DNA from: Clostridiales bacterium UBA4362 | Lineage (GTDB): Bacteria; Bacillota; Clostridia; TANB77; CAG-508 | Reading direction: 5' to 3' | Length of the DNA: 20,928 nt | NCBI GenBank assembly: GCA_002393975.1 | Contig: DGSM01000081.1 | Coordinates: 1 to 20,928 of the forward strand | In this document: positions 1 through 10,300 of the stretch, piece by piece | Layout of the letters: each line of letters opens with the position of its first letter | How positions within the stretch are numbered: the stretch's first letter is position 1 | Translations under genes and position numbers: made by a program | Notes under the pieces: model-generated | Seen by the model: the letters and a program-made list of their open reading frames with translations, nothing else | Database searches by the model: none | Told to the model about the DNA's origin: nothing

Positions 1-662
1 TATTACATTAGCCTACTTTAGAAGAAATTTCCTTTATTGGAGAATCTGACTTTTTCTCTGGTGCATAGACATTATGTTTGCATAAAACTATGTTTATAGA
101 GGACAAAGTTCTTTTAATGACTACAACTAATTTTCAAATATTTATGATGATAATGTCTGAGAAAGAAGCTAAAGAAAAAAAGGAAGCTGTTAAACAAGTA
201 TTAACATTGTTGTTGCCTAATTATTAGGTATTATTTACACCAAATTCTTTAGTTTTTAAAAAAGATGATGTCACGATACTAATAGATGAAGATAACTTTG
301 AAGATTTACAAAAAGCATTAAGAGCAATTTTTTGTATGGAAGATGGCCCAATGGATTAGTAGACATTTAATCCTATAAATGATAGAGCAAAATAGATTGC
401 AGATAAAATTATGAAAGGTCGAAAAAAAGTTGCTGAATTAAAAGGTAATTCAAATATTAGTGTTTTTACTTAGTATATTTCAATGCTAACAATTGGTTTA
501 CATATATCAATGTTAGAATTGAAGAAACTAACAATGTTTCAACTATATGATTTAGTTGAAAGGTTTATGCTTTATATTAATTGGGATATTGATTTAAGAT
601 CTCGATTAGCAGGAGCTAAACCAGATGAGCATCCAGAAAATTGGATGAAGAATATTCATTAA
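1..662 (+). CDS. Conserved tail-module protein upstream of the major tail protein, probable assembly chaperone (5' truncated, TAG=Gln)
   Basis: The frame is open from position 3 to TAA at 660-662 when TAG is sense, giving 219 residues; the true start is left of the window. Seven in-frame TAGs are read as Gln (first at 9-11, a pair inside MDQQTFNPINDRAKQIADK). The C-terminal half carries FTQYISMLTIGLHISM, LTMFQLYDLVERFMLYINWD and RLAGAKPDEHPENWMKNIH. From memory, this resembles a conserved protein encoded just before the major tail protein in phages of Clostridia-like hosts, usually annotated as hypothetical or tail-assembly chaperone. The Q in FTQY and in NDRAKQIADK is TAG-encoded and fits the glutamine I expect there. 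The protein is soluble, with no signal peptide or membrane segment. It ends 22 bases before the next ATG, so the two are probably cotranscribed. The family role is inferred; the frame itself is clear. Confidence 0.68.
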
Positions 663-684
663 AAATTTTAAGGAGGAAATATAT

Positions 685-1812
685 ATGCAAAAGTTCGGCG
701 TACGCGAGATATGCAATGTAGTTCTCAAAGCTAAAGCAGCTCAGAAAGTCGGAAAAAAGATTTTCTATAAAAATGAACCTGTTATGTATTTTGATACCTT
801 AAAGACTTCTAGTCTTGAAGGTCAGTCTAGTACAGTATATGCCCAAGGTGGACGCGGAAATCCTCGTCTTGTTGCTTGGGAAGGTGAACGCACAGTTACC
901 TTCACCATGGAAGATGCTCTTATTTCTGCAGAGGGTCTTTCTATTCTTACAGGTGCTGGTTTAATTGATGCAAAGGATAAGACAGTTTATCAACATGTGA
1001 CTGAAATCATTGATAGAAGTGAATTAGATATTGAGAATATGTAGACTGGTACTATTCGTATTCCTTTAAGTAACAAACCATATCTCCCAGTTAATGAAGG
1101 TGAAAACTTTGGTTATGTTATGTTTATGAAGGAAGGCGAAATTATTACAGAGCCTTATATTCCTGTTCATGGTGAAGCTAACGAGGCAGAAGGATCTGAT
1201 ATTCAAGCGGTTACTGAAAATAATATTACTAAATATTGGATTAAAGTTTCTGACCATGCTAATTATGTGCTTCCTACAACTATGGTAGATCGTGATAATC
1301 AAAAACATCAATATAATCCATCCGGCGCAGCAAGTTCTGATGATATGAGTCAAACTTCTGAAGACTATAGTGAAGGCAATTATGATGTTCGTGAATTCCC
1401 ATTTATTGTATTAAATGAACAAGTAATTCCAACATTTGATAGTGTTCTTGTTGATTATTATGTAGCACGTACTGCTGGTGCAACTCAAATTGAAATTACT
1501 GCTGATAAATTTGGTGGTAACTATTACCTTGAGGCTGAAACACTTTTCCGTAACCAAGATGGTTAGGATATGCCTGCTGAATTTGTAATTCCTAACTGCA
1601 AGGTTCAGTCTAACTTTACATTCACAATGGCAAATAGTGGTGATCCTAGTACCTTTACATTTACTATGGATGCATTCCCTGATTATACTCGTTTTGACCA
1701 TACTCATAAGGTTTATGCGGCAATTCAAGTTATTGAAGATATTATTGATAGTGATCTTCACCGTCATAGTACAAGCCATGAGCCTGAACACGATGGTCTT
1801 GAGTGGTTCTAA
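685..1812 (+). CDS. Major tail (tube) protein, TAG=Gln
   Basis: ATG at 685 follows a strong ribosome binding site (AAGGAGG at 670-676). The frame runs to TAA at 1810-1812, 375 residues, crossing only two TAGs (1042-1044, codon 120; 1564-1566, codon 294). The protein is beta-rich, as expected of a tail tube subunit that polymerises around the tape measure. The stretch DGQDMPAEFVIPN followed by QSNFTFTM and FTFTMDAFPDYTRF matches, from memory, the C-terminal signature of major tail proteins in phages of Clostridia-like hosts, where Q stands at the second TAG. Codon use differs from its neighbours: CTT and CGT are frequent, and Gln is written CAA/CAG about 14 times against 2 TAG, as expected for the most abundant protein in the module. 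A terminator follows at once. Read with the standard code it would stop after 119 residues, too short for a tube protein. Confidence 0.85.
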
Positions 1813-1840
1813 TACGCAAGTTGCTTAATTAAAAATTTTT

Positions 1841-1877
1841 AAAAGGAGGAAACTTTTTTATAGGTTTCCTCCTTTTT
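1841..1877 (+). terminator. Intrinsic terminator after the major tail protein gene
   Basis: A perfect 13-bp inverted repeat, AAAAGGAGGAAAC at 1841-1853 pairing with 1864-1876, encloses a 10-base loop and is followed by a T-rich tract (ttttctttttatt). This is a strong Rho-independent terminator 29 bases after the TAA. One arm contains the Shine-Dalgarno-like AGGAGG and the other its complement CCTCCT, so the site is not available as a ribosome binding site once folded. Confidence 0.88.
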
Positions 1878-1893
1878 CTTTTTATTTCGTCAG

Positions 1894-1921
1894 AGGAAGG
1901 AAGTGAAATTTATAAAACATG
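1894..1921 (+). promoter_or_regulatory. Distant, weak-looking ribosome binding site of the gene at 1919
   Basis: AGGAAGG at 1894-1900 is the best purine-rich site before ATG 1919-1921. The spacing is about 18 bases, longer than at every other gene here (4-13). An in-frame TAA at 1913-1915 rules out an upstream start in this frame, so the ATG is the first possible start. The long spacing suggests low translation, in line with heavy TAG use in the gene. Confidence 0.5.
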
Positions 1922-3583
1922 GCTTTTAGTGCTGACTTACGTAGAAAAATTTATGCTATTTTACAAGCAGAGTATTATACGGATAAGGATTAGTTACTTG
2001 AAGATTTATTTCAAGAATTAGATAAAGCAAATGTATTTGGACATATCTCACATAGAGCAAGCTATGAAGAAGCTTTAAATAAATTAATTAAATAGGCTGA
2101 TGCATCTAAAGACAAATATTAGGTAGCTACTTTATTAGATGAATTATCTCCTATTTTTAACGAGGATAATTTTAATAAAGAAGATAATGAAGCTTCACAA
2201 AATTTAATGCTTAAATTAATGGATACTTGGTAGGATATTCCAGAAGAAATAAAATATTTAAAATCTTAGTAGGATATACAAGATTTTATTAATAAGAGTT
2301 TAGCATATGAAAAAGAGATATAGAGTACTTATTCTAAAACACAAAAAGTTGAAGAAATTTTTAGTCAATTTGGGTAGGGTTTTATTAAATAGGGATAGCC
2401 AAGAGATATAAATTAGGAAAGTGTAGAGAAATATTATACGTTTTTTCTTATGAATAATGCAGGTACTTAGATTCAAGATATTATTACTATTGCTAACGAA
2501 CATTTTGAATCTTTATTATCAGAAACAACTACATTTAGACTTAATTTAGCTTTAATTAAAACATCGGAGCGTCAAGATGCATTAGATGCTGGTAATGATA
2601 TTAAATTATTTTAGAATTTAGGATATACTGCTCGTAATTCTGAAAATTTTGCTAAAACTTTATTATATTATGGTGGATTAAAAGGAGCTTACAATGGTAA
2701 AGATAGTTTTTTAAAAGAAGACGTGATTAAAAGTAGATATGCTTAGTTACAATTAGCGAATGAACGAGGTATTATTAGAGATTTAAATAATTAGAAAATT
2801 GGAGAAAAACGTTTAGCAGAAATGCTTTTAGATGATACAATTTTTGATAGTTTATCAAAAGGCTATGGTTATAAATTTAATACTGCAGAAAATATAGGAG
2901 CTTTATTTGAAGGCGACTATGAAAAAAATGGAATAACTGTTTCAATAAAAACTGCAACAGGAAACTCTAGCCCTATGTAGTTAATGGAGTCTGCTTCAAA
3001 TGATAGTTTTGCAAAAATTTTCAAAGACAAAGTAAGTTTTATGCAATATGCCAAGGCTAAATTAGAGCCAAATGATATAAATGCTCAAAAATAGCTTTCA
3101 GGTGAAATTACAGATCATGTTACTCAATAGCTATCTATGGTTGGAAAAGGATAGGATTTTTTAGTTTAGGATTTTCAAAAAGTTATTCAAAATAATCCAG
3201 TATTATAGTCTTTAGGAATTTCTTCTGATTTTATTCTTTCATTACCTCAATTCCAATCTATTTATAATACAGCTAGATAGAACTAGTTTACATAGGAATT
3301 AAGTTTAACAGATAAAGAATTTTTAAATCAAATAAATAGTGATAGACATGGTTTTTATCGACAAGTTGTTGATAATTATATTCAAAGTAAATAGAATCCA
3401 AAAACTGGTAAACTAACTCAAAAGATGCAAAAATGGATAAAAGATAATAATTATACTTCTGTACAAGGATTATCATTAAATTTTGATACTCCATCAACAG
3501 AAGATATTCATGATCAAGTTGTTGGAGAATTATAGTAGACTATTGATTCTGAACCTGAAATAGTTTTTAATTTATCTTTATAA
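1919..3583 (+). CDS. Unidentified 554-residue protein inside the tail module, TAG-dense
   Basis: From ATG 1919 the frame is open to TAA 3581-3583 if TAG is sense. It has 27 in-frame TAGs against about 23 CAA, the highest TAG share of any gene here. With the standard code it would stop after 24 residues. I do not recognise the protein. It is acidic, mostly helical in composition, rich in Gln and Asn, and has no signal peptide or membrane segment. Residues about 1-85 look like a compact helical domain (ADLRRKIYAILQAEYY, then SYEEALNKLIKQA and LLDELSPIFNEDN). A central part around residues 326-349 reads GDYEKNGITVSIKTATGN, which recalls the strand-turn-strand core of some nucleases but lacks the usual acidic residue of E-x-K. 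It has a terminator upstream, a weak ribosome binding site and a consensus promoter directly downstream, so it sits apart from its neighbours like an inserted cargo gene. A virion or tail-assembly protein is an equal possibility. Confidence 0.75.
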
Positions 3584-3588
3584 TTTAT

Positions 3589-3617
3589 TTGACAATTCTT
3601 AAAAAATATTTTATAAT
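3589..3617 (+). promoter_or_regulatory. Consensus sigma-70-type promoter before the chaperone gene
   Basis: TTGACA at 3589-3594, a 17-base spacer and TATAAT at 3612-3617 match both hexamers and the optimal spacing exactly. The predicted start is near 3624, giving a leader of about 34 bases with AAGGAG at 3641-3646 before ATG 3658. It would drive the chaperone gene, and the tape measure gene if the terminator at 4243-4283 is passed. Confidence 0.8.
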
Positions 3618-3657
3618 AAAATTACTTATAAGTAGAGATAAAGGAGATTGATATATA

Positions 3658-4182
3658 ATGGCTAAAATAGCTTTTACAAAATTATCTCTTTCTAAAAACA
3701 CTTCAATAAAAGAAGTTGAATGGAAAGATCAAAAAATAGAAGTAAAACAATATCTTCCAGTAGGTGAAAAATTAGATTTAATTTCAAGAGTTATAAATTA
3801 TTCATCTGATGATCATGCCTTTTATAATCCTTGTAAAATTGAAATCTTTGAACTTATTGAAATTATTTTAACATATACAAATATTAACGTCACTGATAAG
3901 CAATCAGAAGATATTTTAAAACTTTATGATTTATTTATTAGTTCTGGATTTGCTAATAAAATAAAAGAAAATATTCCAGAAGAAGAACTTGGATATATTG
4001 ACAATAGTATTTGGGCAACTATAAATGAAATTTATAGATATAGAGATTCTGCAATGGGTATTATGGAATAGATTGTTCAAGACTATAAAGATGTTGACTT
4101 AGATGCTCGTAAAATTACAGAATAGTTATCTAAAAATGAAAATTTAAGTATGGTTAAAGATGTGATTACTAAATTGGGTTAA
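3658..4182 (+). CDS. Probable tail assembly chaperone, TAG=Gln
   Basis: ATG 3658 lies 11 bases after AAGGAG. The frame runs to TAA 4180-4182, 174 residues, with TAGs at codon 138 (4069-4071) and codon 156 (4123-4125). Small, soluble and mainly helical; features include EWKDQKIEVKQYLPVGEKL near residues 21-39, FYNPCKIEIFELIEIILTYT near 55-75 and IYRYRDSAMGIMEQIVQDY near 126-144. This layout and the place just before the tape measure gene match, from memory, the tail assembly chaperone of phages of Clostridia-like hosts, which holds the tape measure unfolded until tube subunits assemble. No slippery heptamer is visible at the 3' end, so there is no sign of the lambda-style frameshifted second product. 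The gene follows a consensus promoter and is followed by two hairpins. Confidence 0.7.
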
Positions 4183-4191
4183 TTAAATTAA

Positions 4192-4224
4192 TTCTATTAA
4201 TATATTTTTAAAATATTAATAGAA
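4192..4224 (+). repeat. AT-only inverted repeat after the chaperone gene
   Basis: TTCTATTAATAT (4192-4203) and ATATTAATAGAA (4213-4224) form a perfect 12-bp inverted repeat with a 9-base loop. There is no T tract after it and it is nearly pure AT, so it is a poor terminator by itself. It lies 19 bases before the stronger hairpin at 4243. It could protect the 3' end of the chaperone transcript or be an operator; the sequence does not decide. Confidence 0.55.
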
Positions 4225-4245
4225 ATAACTTAAATATATTATAAT
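4216..4245 (+). promoter_or_regulatory. Possible promoter for the tape measure gene, overlapping the terminator
   Basis: TATAAT at 4240-4245 is preceded, with an 18-base spacer, by TTAATA (4216-4221), which matches TTGACA at four of six places. The predicted start, about 4252, falls within the left arm of the terminator hairpin at 4243-4283. Transcripts starting here would lack most of that arm and escape termination, whereas transcripts from upstream would form the hairpin. Evidence is the hexamers only, and AT-rich DNA gives such matches by chance. Confidence 0.35.
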
Positions 4246-4283
4246 AGGTAGAATGTTATTTCCATTCTACCTATTTTTCTTTT
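4243..4283 (+). terminator. Intrinsic terminator between chaperone and tape measure genes
   Basis: AATAGGTAGAATG (4243-4255) and CATTCTACCTATT (4263-4275) form a perfect 13-bp stem with a 7-base loop, followed by TTTTTCTTTT (4274-4283). It lies 60 bases after the chaperone stop and 37 bases before the tape measure ATG. It should reduce read-through into the tape measure gene, which must therefore have its own promoter, antitermination, or tolerate low read-through. Confidence 0.85.
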
Positions 4284-4320
4284 ATATAGAGATACAAGAG
4301 AGAAAGGAGAAAAATACATT

Positions 4321-7300
4321 ATGGCTGGAACAAAAGCTTTAAATGTTAGAATGAATTTTTAGGTTGATACCACTTAGGCTAGATAGTAGATTCAGCAATT
4401 AGGGGTGCAATTAAATTCGATTGGTAAAAATACTATTTCAGGAGCTAATAGTTCATTAGGTATAACTTCTTAGATATTAGAAGCAACAAAAGCTGCGGGT
4501 TAGTTAAAGAATGCTTTAGCAGAAGCTATGAACCCATTAACTGGTAACTTAAATTTGTCGGCCTTTAATGATCAATTAATTGCTAGTAAAATGTAGCTAT
4601 CAGATTATCGAACTTAGTTAGCTAATTTAGGAATTACTGGTAATCAAGCATTTAATTCATTATCTAGAGCTATTATGACTGCAGAAACACCTATGCTGCG
4701 AACAGGTAAAGCAGCTTAGTAGATGTGGACAGTATTAGGTAATACTGTACGGTGGCAAGCTACATCTAGTATGATACATGGTATTATGGGGGCAGCTTCA
4801 TAGGCAATGAATTATGTTAAATCTTTAGATAGTTCATTAAATAGTATCCGTATTGTTACTGGATAGAATTAGGCATAGATGGAAAGATTTGCTAAAACAG
4901 CAAACTAGGCTGCAAAAACTTTAAATACTACAACAAATGCTTATGCAAAAGCTTCTCTTATTTATTATCAATAGGGCTTAAGTAATGAAGAAGTTGAAAA
5001 AAGAACAGCAACTACTGTAAAATTAGCTAATGTTTCTGGTCAAACAGCAGCAAAAGTATCAGATCAATTAACTGCAATTTGGAACAACTTTTATGATGGG
5101 AGTAAATCACTTGAATACTATGCTGATGTTATGACAGCTCTTGGTGCTAGCACTGCATCTAGTACTGATGAAATTGCCAAAGGTCTTGAAAAATTTAGTT
5201 CAATTGCTAAAACAACGGGCCTTAGTTATGAATACGCTACTAGTGCACTTTCTACTGTCGTTGCAGCAACTCGTCAAAGTGCAGATAGCGTAGGCACTTC
5301 TTTTAAAACATTATTTTCTCGTTTACAAGGTCTTTAGCTTGGTGAAACATTGGATGATGGAACTACATTAAATAAATACTCTAAAGCTTTAGATGTCATT
5401 GGTGTTAATATTAAAAATGCCAATGGCTCATTAAAAGATATGGATAAAATTCTTGATGAAATTGGAGATCGATGGACTTCATTAAGCAAAGCAGAATAGG
5501 TTGCCTTAGCACAGACTGTTGGTGGAGCTCGTAACTATACCGGTCTTGTATCTTTGATGGATAATTGGGATAGTTTTTAGAAAAATTTATAGACAGCTCA
5601 ATAGGCTTAGGGCACTCTTCAAAAATAGGCAGATATATATGCTGAATCTTGGGAAGCGGCTTCTAAGCATGTTAAAGCAGCTAGTGAAACTATTTATAAA
5701 AATTTATTTGATGATAAATTTTTTATAGGTTTAACTAATACTTTTGGATCTGTATTAGATATGACGGGTACTTTAACTAATCAAATGGGTGGATTTAAAG
5801 GAGTTATGTCTACAATAGCTAATTTTGCTTTGAATACATTTGCTCCATAGATGACTAAAAGTTTTGCAAATATTGGCTCTAGTATTTATGGATTGACTTC
5901 TTAGGGCCAAGAAAAAGTATTAGATTTACGTAAACAAGCAATGAATGCTGTTACTTCTAATATACGTTTATCACAGTATGATAATGTTGATAGAATGGCT
6001 CATGGTTTTAACAAAGCTTTTGTAGATAGATAGGTAGCTTTTGATAATGCAGTATAGCAAGGACGAATTTCAGAATATTAGCAACCAATTTATTAGAGTT
6101 TAATTGGATAGTTAGGACAAGAATCAGATAGGATAGTTGCTTAGGCAGAACAAAATGCAATAATGGCTAATACTCGTAGAATGGAAAATGGTTAGTTATT
6201 AACAGGTATTTAGACTGGAATTACAGAACGTCGTAGACAATTAGATAATGAATTTTTAAGAATAGCTTCTGATCCTGAGAGATTAGCTAGAGTAAGAGCA
6301 ACAACTGCTGGAGAGTAGAGATATCAAGCTTGGAATAATTTAACCTCAAATGTTTCTCCTTTTAATGCGGCAGCATTATCATCTAGATTTGATAATTATG
6401 CTACTGCAGTTAAAAGAGAGAATATCGCGAAAGAATTCATATCTTTTTATACAAAGACAGGAGCATATAATTTAAGTACTCCATAGGATATGAGGTAGAC
6501 TGCCGATAAATTATATGGATTAGCCGAAGCAGCAAAAGCTAGTAATATAGCTTTAGATGATGTTATTCCAGGATTAGGAAAATTTTCTACAACATTAACG
6601 GGTATGGGGAAAGATATTAGTTAGCTATCGGATCAAGAATTGTCTACACTATTTCAAGGAGGCGGTCGTCAAGTTGATCGAGTATTAAGTGGTATAGTTT
6701 AGGCTTTAGATTCAGGATCTGCTGGAAGTAAAATAATAGAAAATAATATAAAAGATGAGATACGAACTTAGTTAGGTCTATAGCCAGGATAGAATAGTCC
6801 TGTAATAGATAATGCAATGGCTATTTTAAAAAATAGGCGTCTTACAGAACAAGACCGTGCTTTAGAATTATCTAACATGGGAATTAATCTTTCTTAGAGC
6901 AAAGCTCTTACTAGTTAGATGGAAGGAGAAACTATTCCACAAACAATGGCTATGTCATAGGCTTTAACAACTAATATTGGAATGTTAGCATCATTGGGTC
7001 AAATATATAGTGGAGTTTCAGCAGCAGTAAAAACATTTGGTGATGAAAATGCTACTGCTGGATAGCAAGTTGCTTCTTTAACTAGTTTGTTTATGGCAGG
7101 ATCTATGGCTGTAAAACCATTTCAAAATTTTATTGCTTCTGCAGGAAAAGAAGTTACTGTATTTGGTAATACTTTAAAAACTTTAGGTGGAACTAGTATT
7201 AAAAATGGGCCATTAGGTCTTGCAATTGCTGGAATTCTAGGAGCTACTATTGGTGGAATTGCTTTATATAAGGATTAGCAAAAAAATACTTTAAATGGAG

Positions 7301-10300
7301 CTATAAAAAATTATTCAGAATCAATTGCTGTAGCTACTTAGTTAACAGCTGATGCTTAGGCCGCTTATTAGAATTTAATAACTGCTTAGGGAACACATAA
7401 TAATTTATTAGATAATTTACATAATTTATAGTATGGAACGCTTGAATTTACATAGGCTTTATTAAGTGCAAATGATACTGCTACTAATTTAATTGAATCA
7501 TATGATTTAATATATGGAAAAGATTATACATATGGATAGTATGGAGAAATTGAATTTTAGAAAGATGCTTTAGATTTAGCTGTAGAACGAGCTGAGGCAG
7601 AAGCAAAAACAGCAGCACTCAATAAAGAATAGTCTACTTATGCTAGTAAAATTTTAGAAAATTATAAAGAAATAGCTGGAGCTGAAGCAGATAATATTTT
7701 ATATGATGCTAAAAATGAAGGAATTAGTACATATTATACAAACGCATAGGGTGCACATTTAGGAGAAGGCCTTACTGTTAATGGTTTAATTGGGGCTTTT
7801 TAGTAGAGATTATTTGAAACAGATAATAATTTATCTGGTACAGCATTTTTACAAGAAATGTCAGCCAATGCTTAGGTCCAAGGTTCTATTGTTAATTTTG
7901 ACCGTATTTTATCTGCATTAAATTTTTCTGATTTAGAACAATTAGGCAATTTTTTAGACTAGGCTAATGAATTACAAAAATAGTATGGAGATAGTGATAC
8001 TTATCAAGAAGCTTTAAATGCATTAAGTAAAGGAGGATATTCCCAATTACTTGAAGAAAGAAAATCTTATATTCAAGGACTAGTAGATGTTACTGCTACT
8101 ACAAATTTATCTCCTGGATTTAAAAATAAAGATCTAACTTCTTATATTGCTTCATAGTACTTGACTAGTACATAGAATGAAGATTTTATTAATTCAGTAT
8201 TAACTTTTGCAAATAAAGCGGGAACTAAAACTTTTGGAGAAGGAAGATATTCCAATCCAAGAGCTTGGTATGCTGCTTTATTTGGAGAAGAAGCAGGAGA
8301 TTTATCTGATGAAGCAGTATTTTAGAAAGTTAGTACAGGTATTATTGATAAAGTATTAACAGATCCTCATTTTTTTGATAATTTAGAACTACCTGCAGAA
8401 TTATAGATAACTGGATTAAATGATTGGATATCAGAAATTGGTGGCTTATCTAATTTAGCAGAAACTTTATAGAATTATAATCTTCCTAATTTAGAAAATT
8501 TAAATTATCAAGAAATTAATGATAGTTTTAATAGATTATTATAGTATGATGAAAGTGGAAATAATGCTTTAAATACAAAAGAAAATCAAGCTATTTAGCA
8601 ATATCGAGATTATGCAAAACAAATTTATGATAATCAACTTAATGATTTAGCTACTGCAATGCTACGTGGTATCGGTGATGGACTATTAAATGGAATAACA
8701 GAAACTGAAGATAGTAGTATTTTTAAAGAAAGAGTAACTAATTTAGCAGGATAGATCACTGATAATGGAAAAGAAGTAATGGCGTCTCTTACTTATGGGG
8801 CATTAAAACAAGCAACTAATGCAATGATTAATGCTAATGAAGTTGGAGAATCAACTGCTAATACTATGTATTCATTATTATTAAGAGGACGTACGCAAAA
8901 TGGTGGTTTTGATGCTGATACATTAGCCGCAATTCAAAATTATAATCTTGATAATACTATAGCTAGTATTTATTCAAATAATAATTTAAAACGCTATGCT
9001 GCTAATTAGGCGCAAAGAGATAAATATATTGAATTATTTAGTAGTCAAATTGAAGATATTGGAAAAGAAAAAGGTTGGTTCCAGATGTTATATAATTCAT
9101 CTGGATTTTCTGATGTATTAGATAAAATTAATAGTCAATTTTAGTCAACTGGCTAGATTACAGCTCAATATATTACCGACCTCGCTGGAAAATCAGAAGA
9201 ATTAAGTCAATTCTTAAAAGTTAGTTCAGATAATGCTGGATTATTAAGTGTTAATGCTGGTGGTCTTGCTGCTATTTTTGAAGAAATGAATAGAGGGACT
9301 AGTGGATTAACAAGTACCAATATTTCATCTGATTTTATTTCTGCGGTAAGTAGAGCTGAAAGTCGTAGTGCTGCTAATGCTTCTGCTTTTGAAGTAGTTG
9401 ATAATCTTGATTTAGGCCGTAGCGGACTTGATTTCTTAGATTTCTTCCAAGATATGGGTAAAGAAATGTATCAAGCAAATAAAGCAGGCTGGGGATTTTA
9501 TAGTGATCCTATTCAAAATATAATTGATAAAATTGGTGGATCTAGAGTTAGAGAAGCTTATATGGAAGCAAATTCACATGGTGATTGGAATTTCCAATAG
9601 ATGTGGAATTTTATGAAGACAGATGAGCGATCTTCTGGTTTTATGACATTTATGGAATCTATGGCTGGTAAAAAAGGAAAAGGTGGCGGTGGTCCTGCGG
9701 ATGTTATGAAGTATCTTTTTGATACTCTTGGTGGGGCAGGATTTACTGATGAAGATTGGAATAAGTTAGGTTTTAGAGTAGATAGCAAAGGTGGCTTCTA
9801 TTTAAGAGAAGGCTCTGATGGTAGTAAAGAATATACTTAGGATTAGTTAGTTAAAAATTTAACCAATTTATTAATGACAGATTATGGTTGGACTGAAGAA
9901 GATGCTAATAATTATGCTTAGGTTATTATGTCTACAGCAAGTACTAGTGGATAGGTTGGTCAAGCATTAGATTAGCGTGGAGCTAAAGCAGGCTTTAAAG
10001 ATTTATTTAAAGGACTAATTAGTCAAGAAGAGTATGATGCTTATTATAGGCGTTATGGGGCTTTAATGGGATATAAAAGTAAAGAAGAATTTGATCAAGA
10101 CTTTGAAAAACGTGGTGGATAGATCGGACTTAATCTTAAAAGAGAAGAATGGAATGGTATAACTTCTCAAGATTTGGTAAAACGAGCTTAGGAACAAGGT
10201 ATCTCTATTAGAAATGAATATGGTGAACAAGAATAGGTTCAAAATTTTTCTGAACTTGCTGATGCTTATGGAGCAGTTACAACAGGTGGAAAATTAGATT

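Noticed and set aside
422..436. Slippery heptamer A AAA AAA in the first gene as a -1 frameshift site like that of lambda tail chaperones
   Set aside because: The -1 frame reaches TGA after two codons (434-436), so no extended product would result; the run simply encodes lysines.
1066..1791. Minus-strand frames of 95 and 126 codons opposite the major tail protein gene
   Set aside because: They are shadows of a well-supported + strand gene, with no ribosome binding site and improbable residue composition.
4192..4224. First AT hairpin after the chaperone gene as a second terminator
   Set aside because: It has no T tract after the stem and almost no GC pairs; kept only as an inverted repeat.
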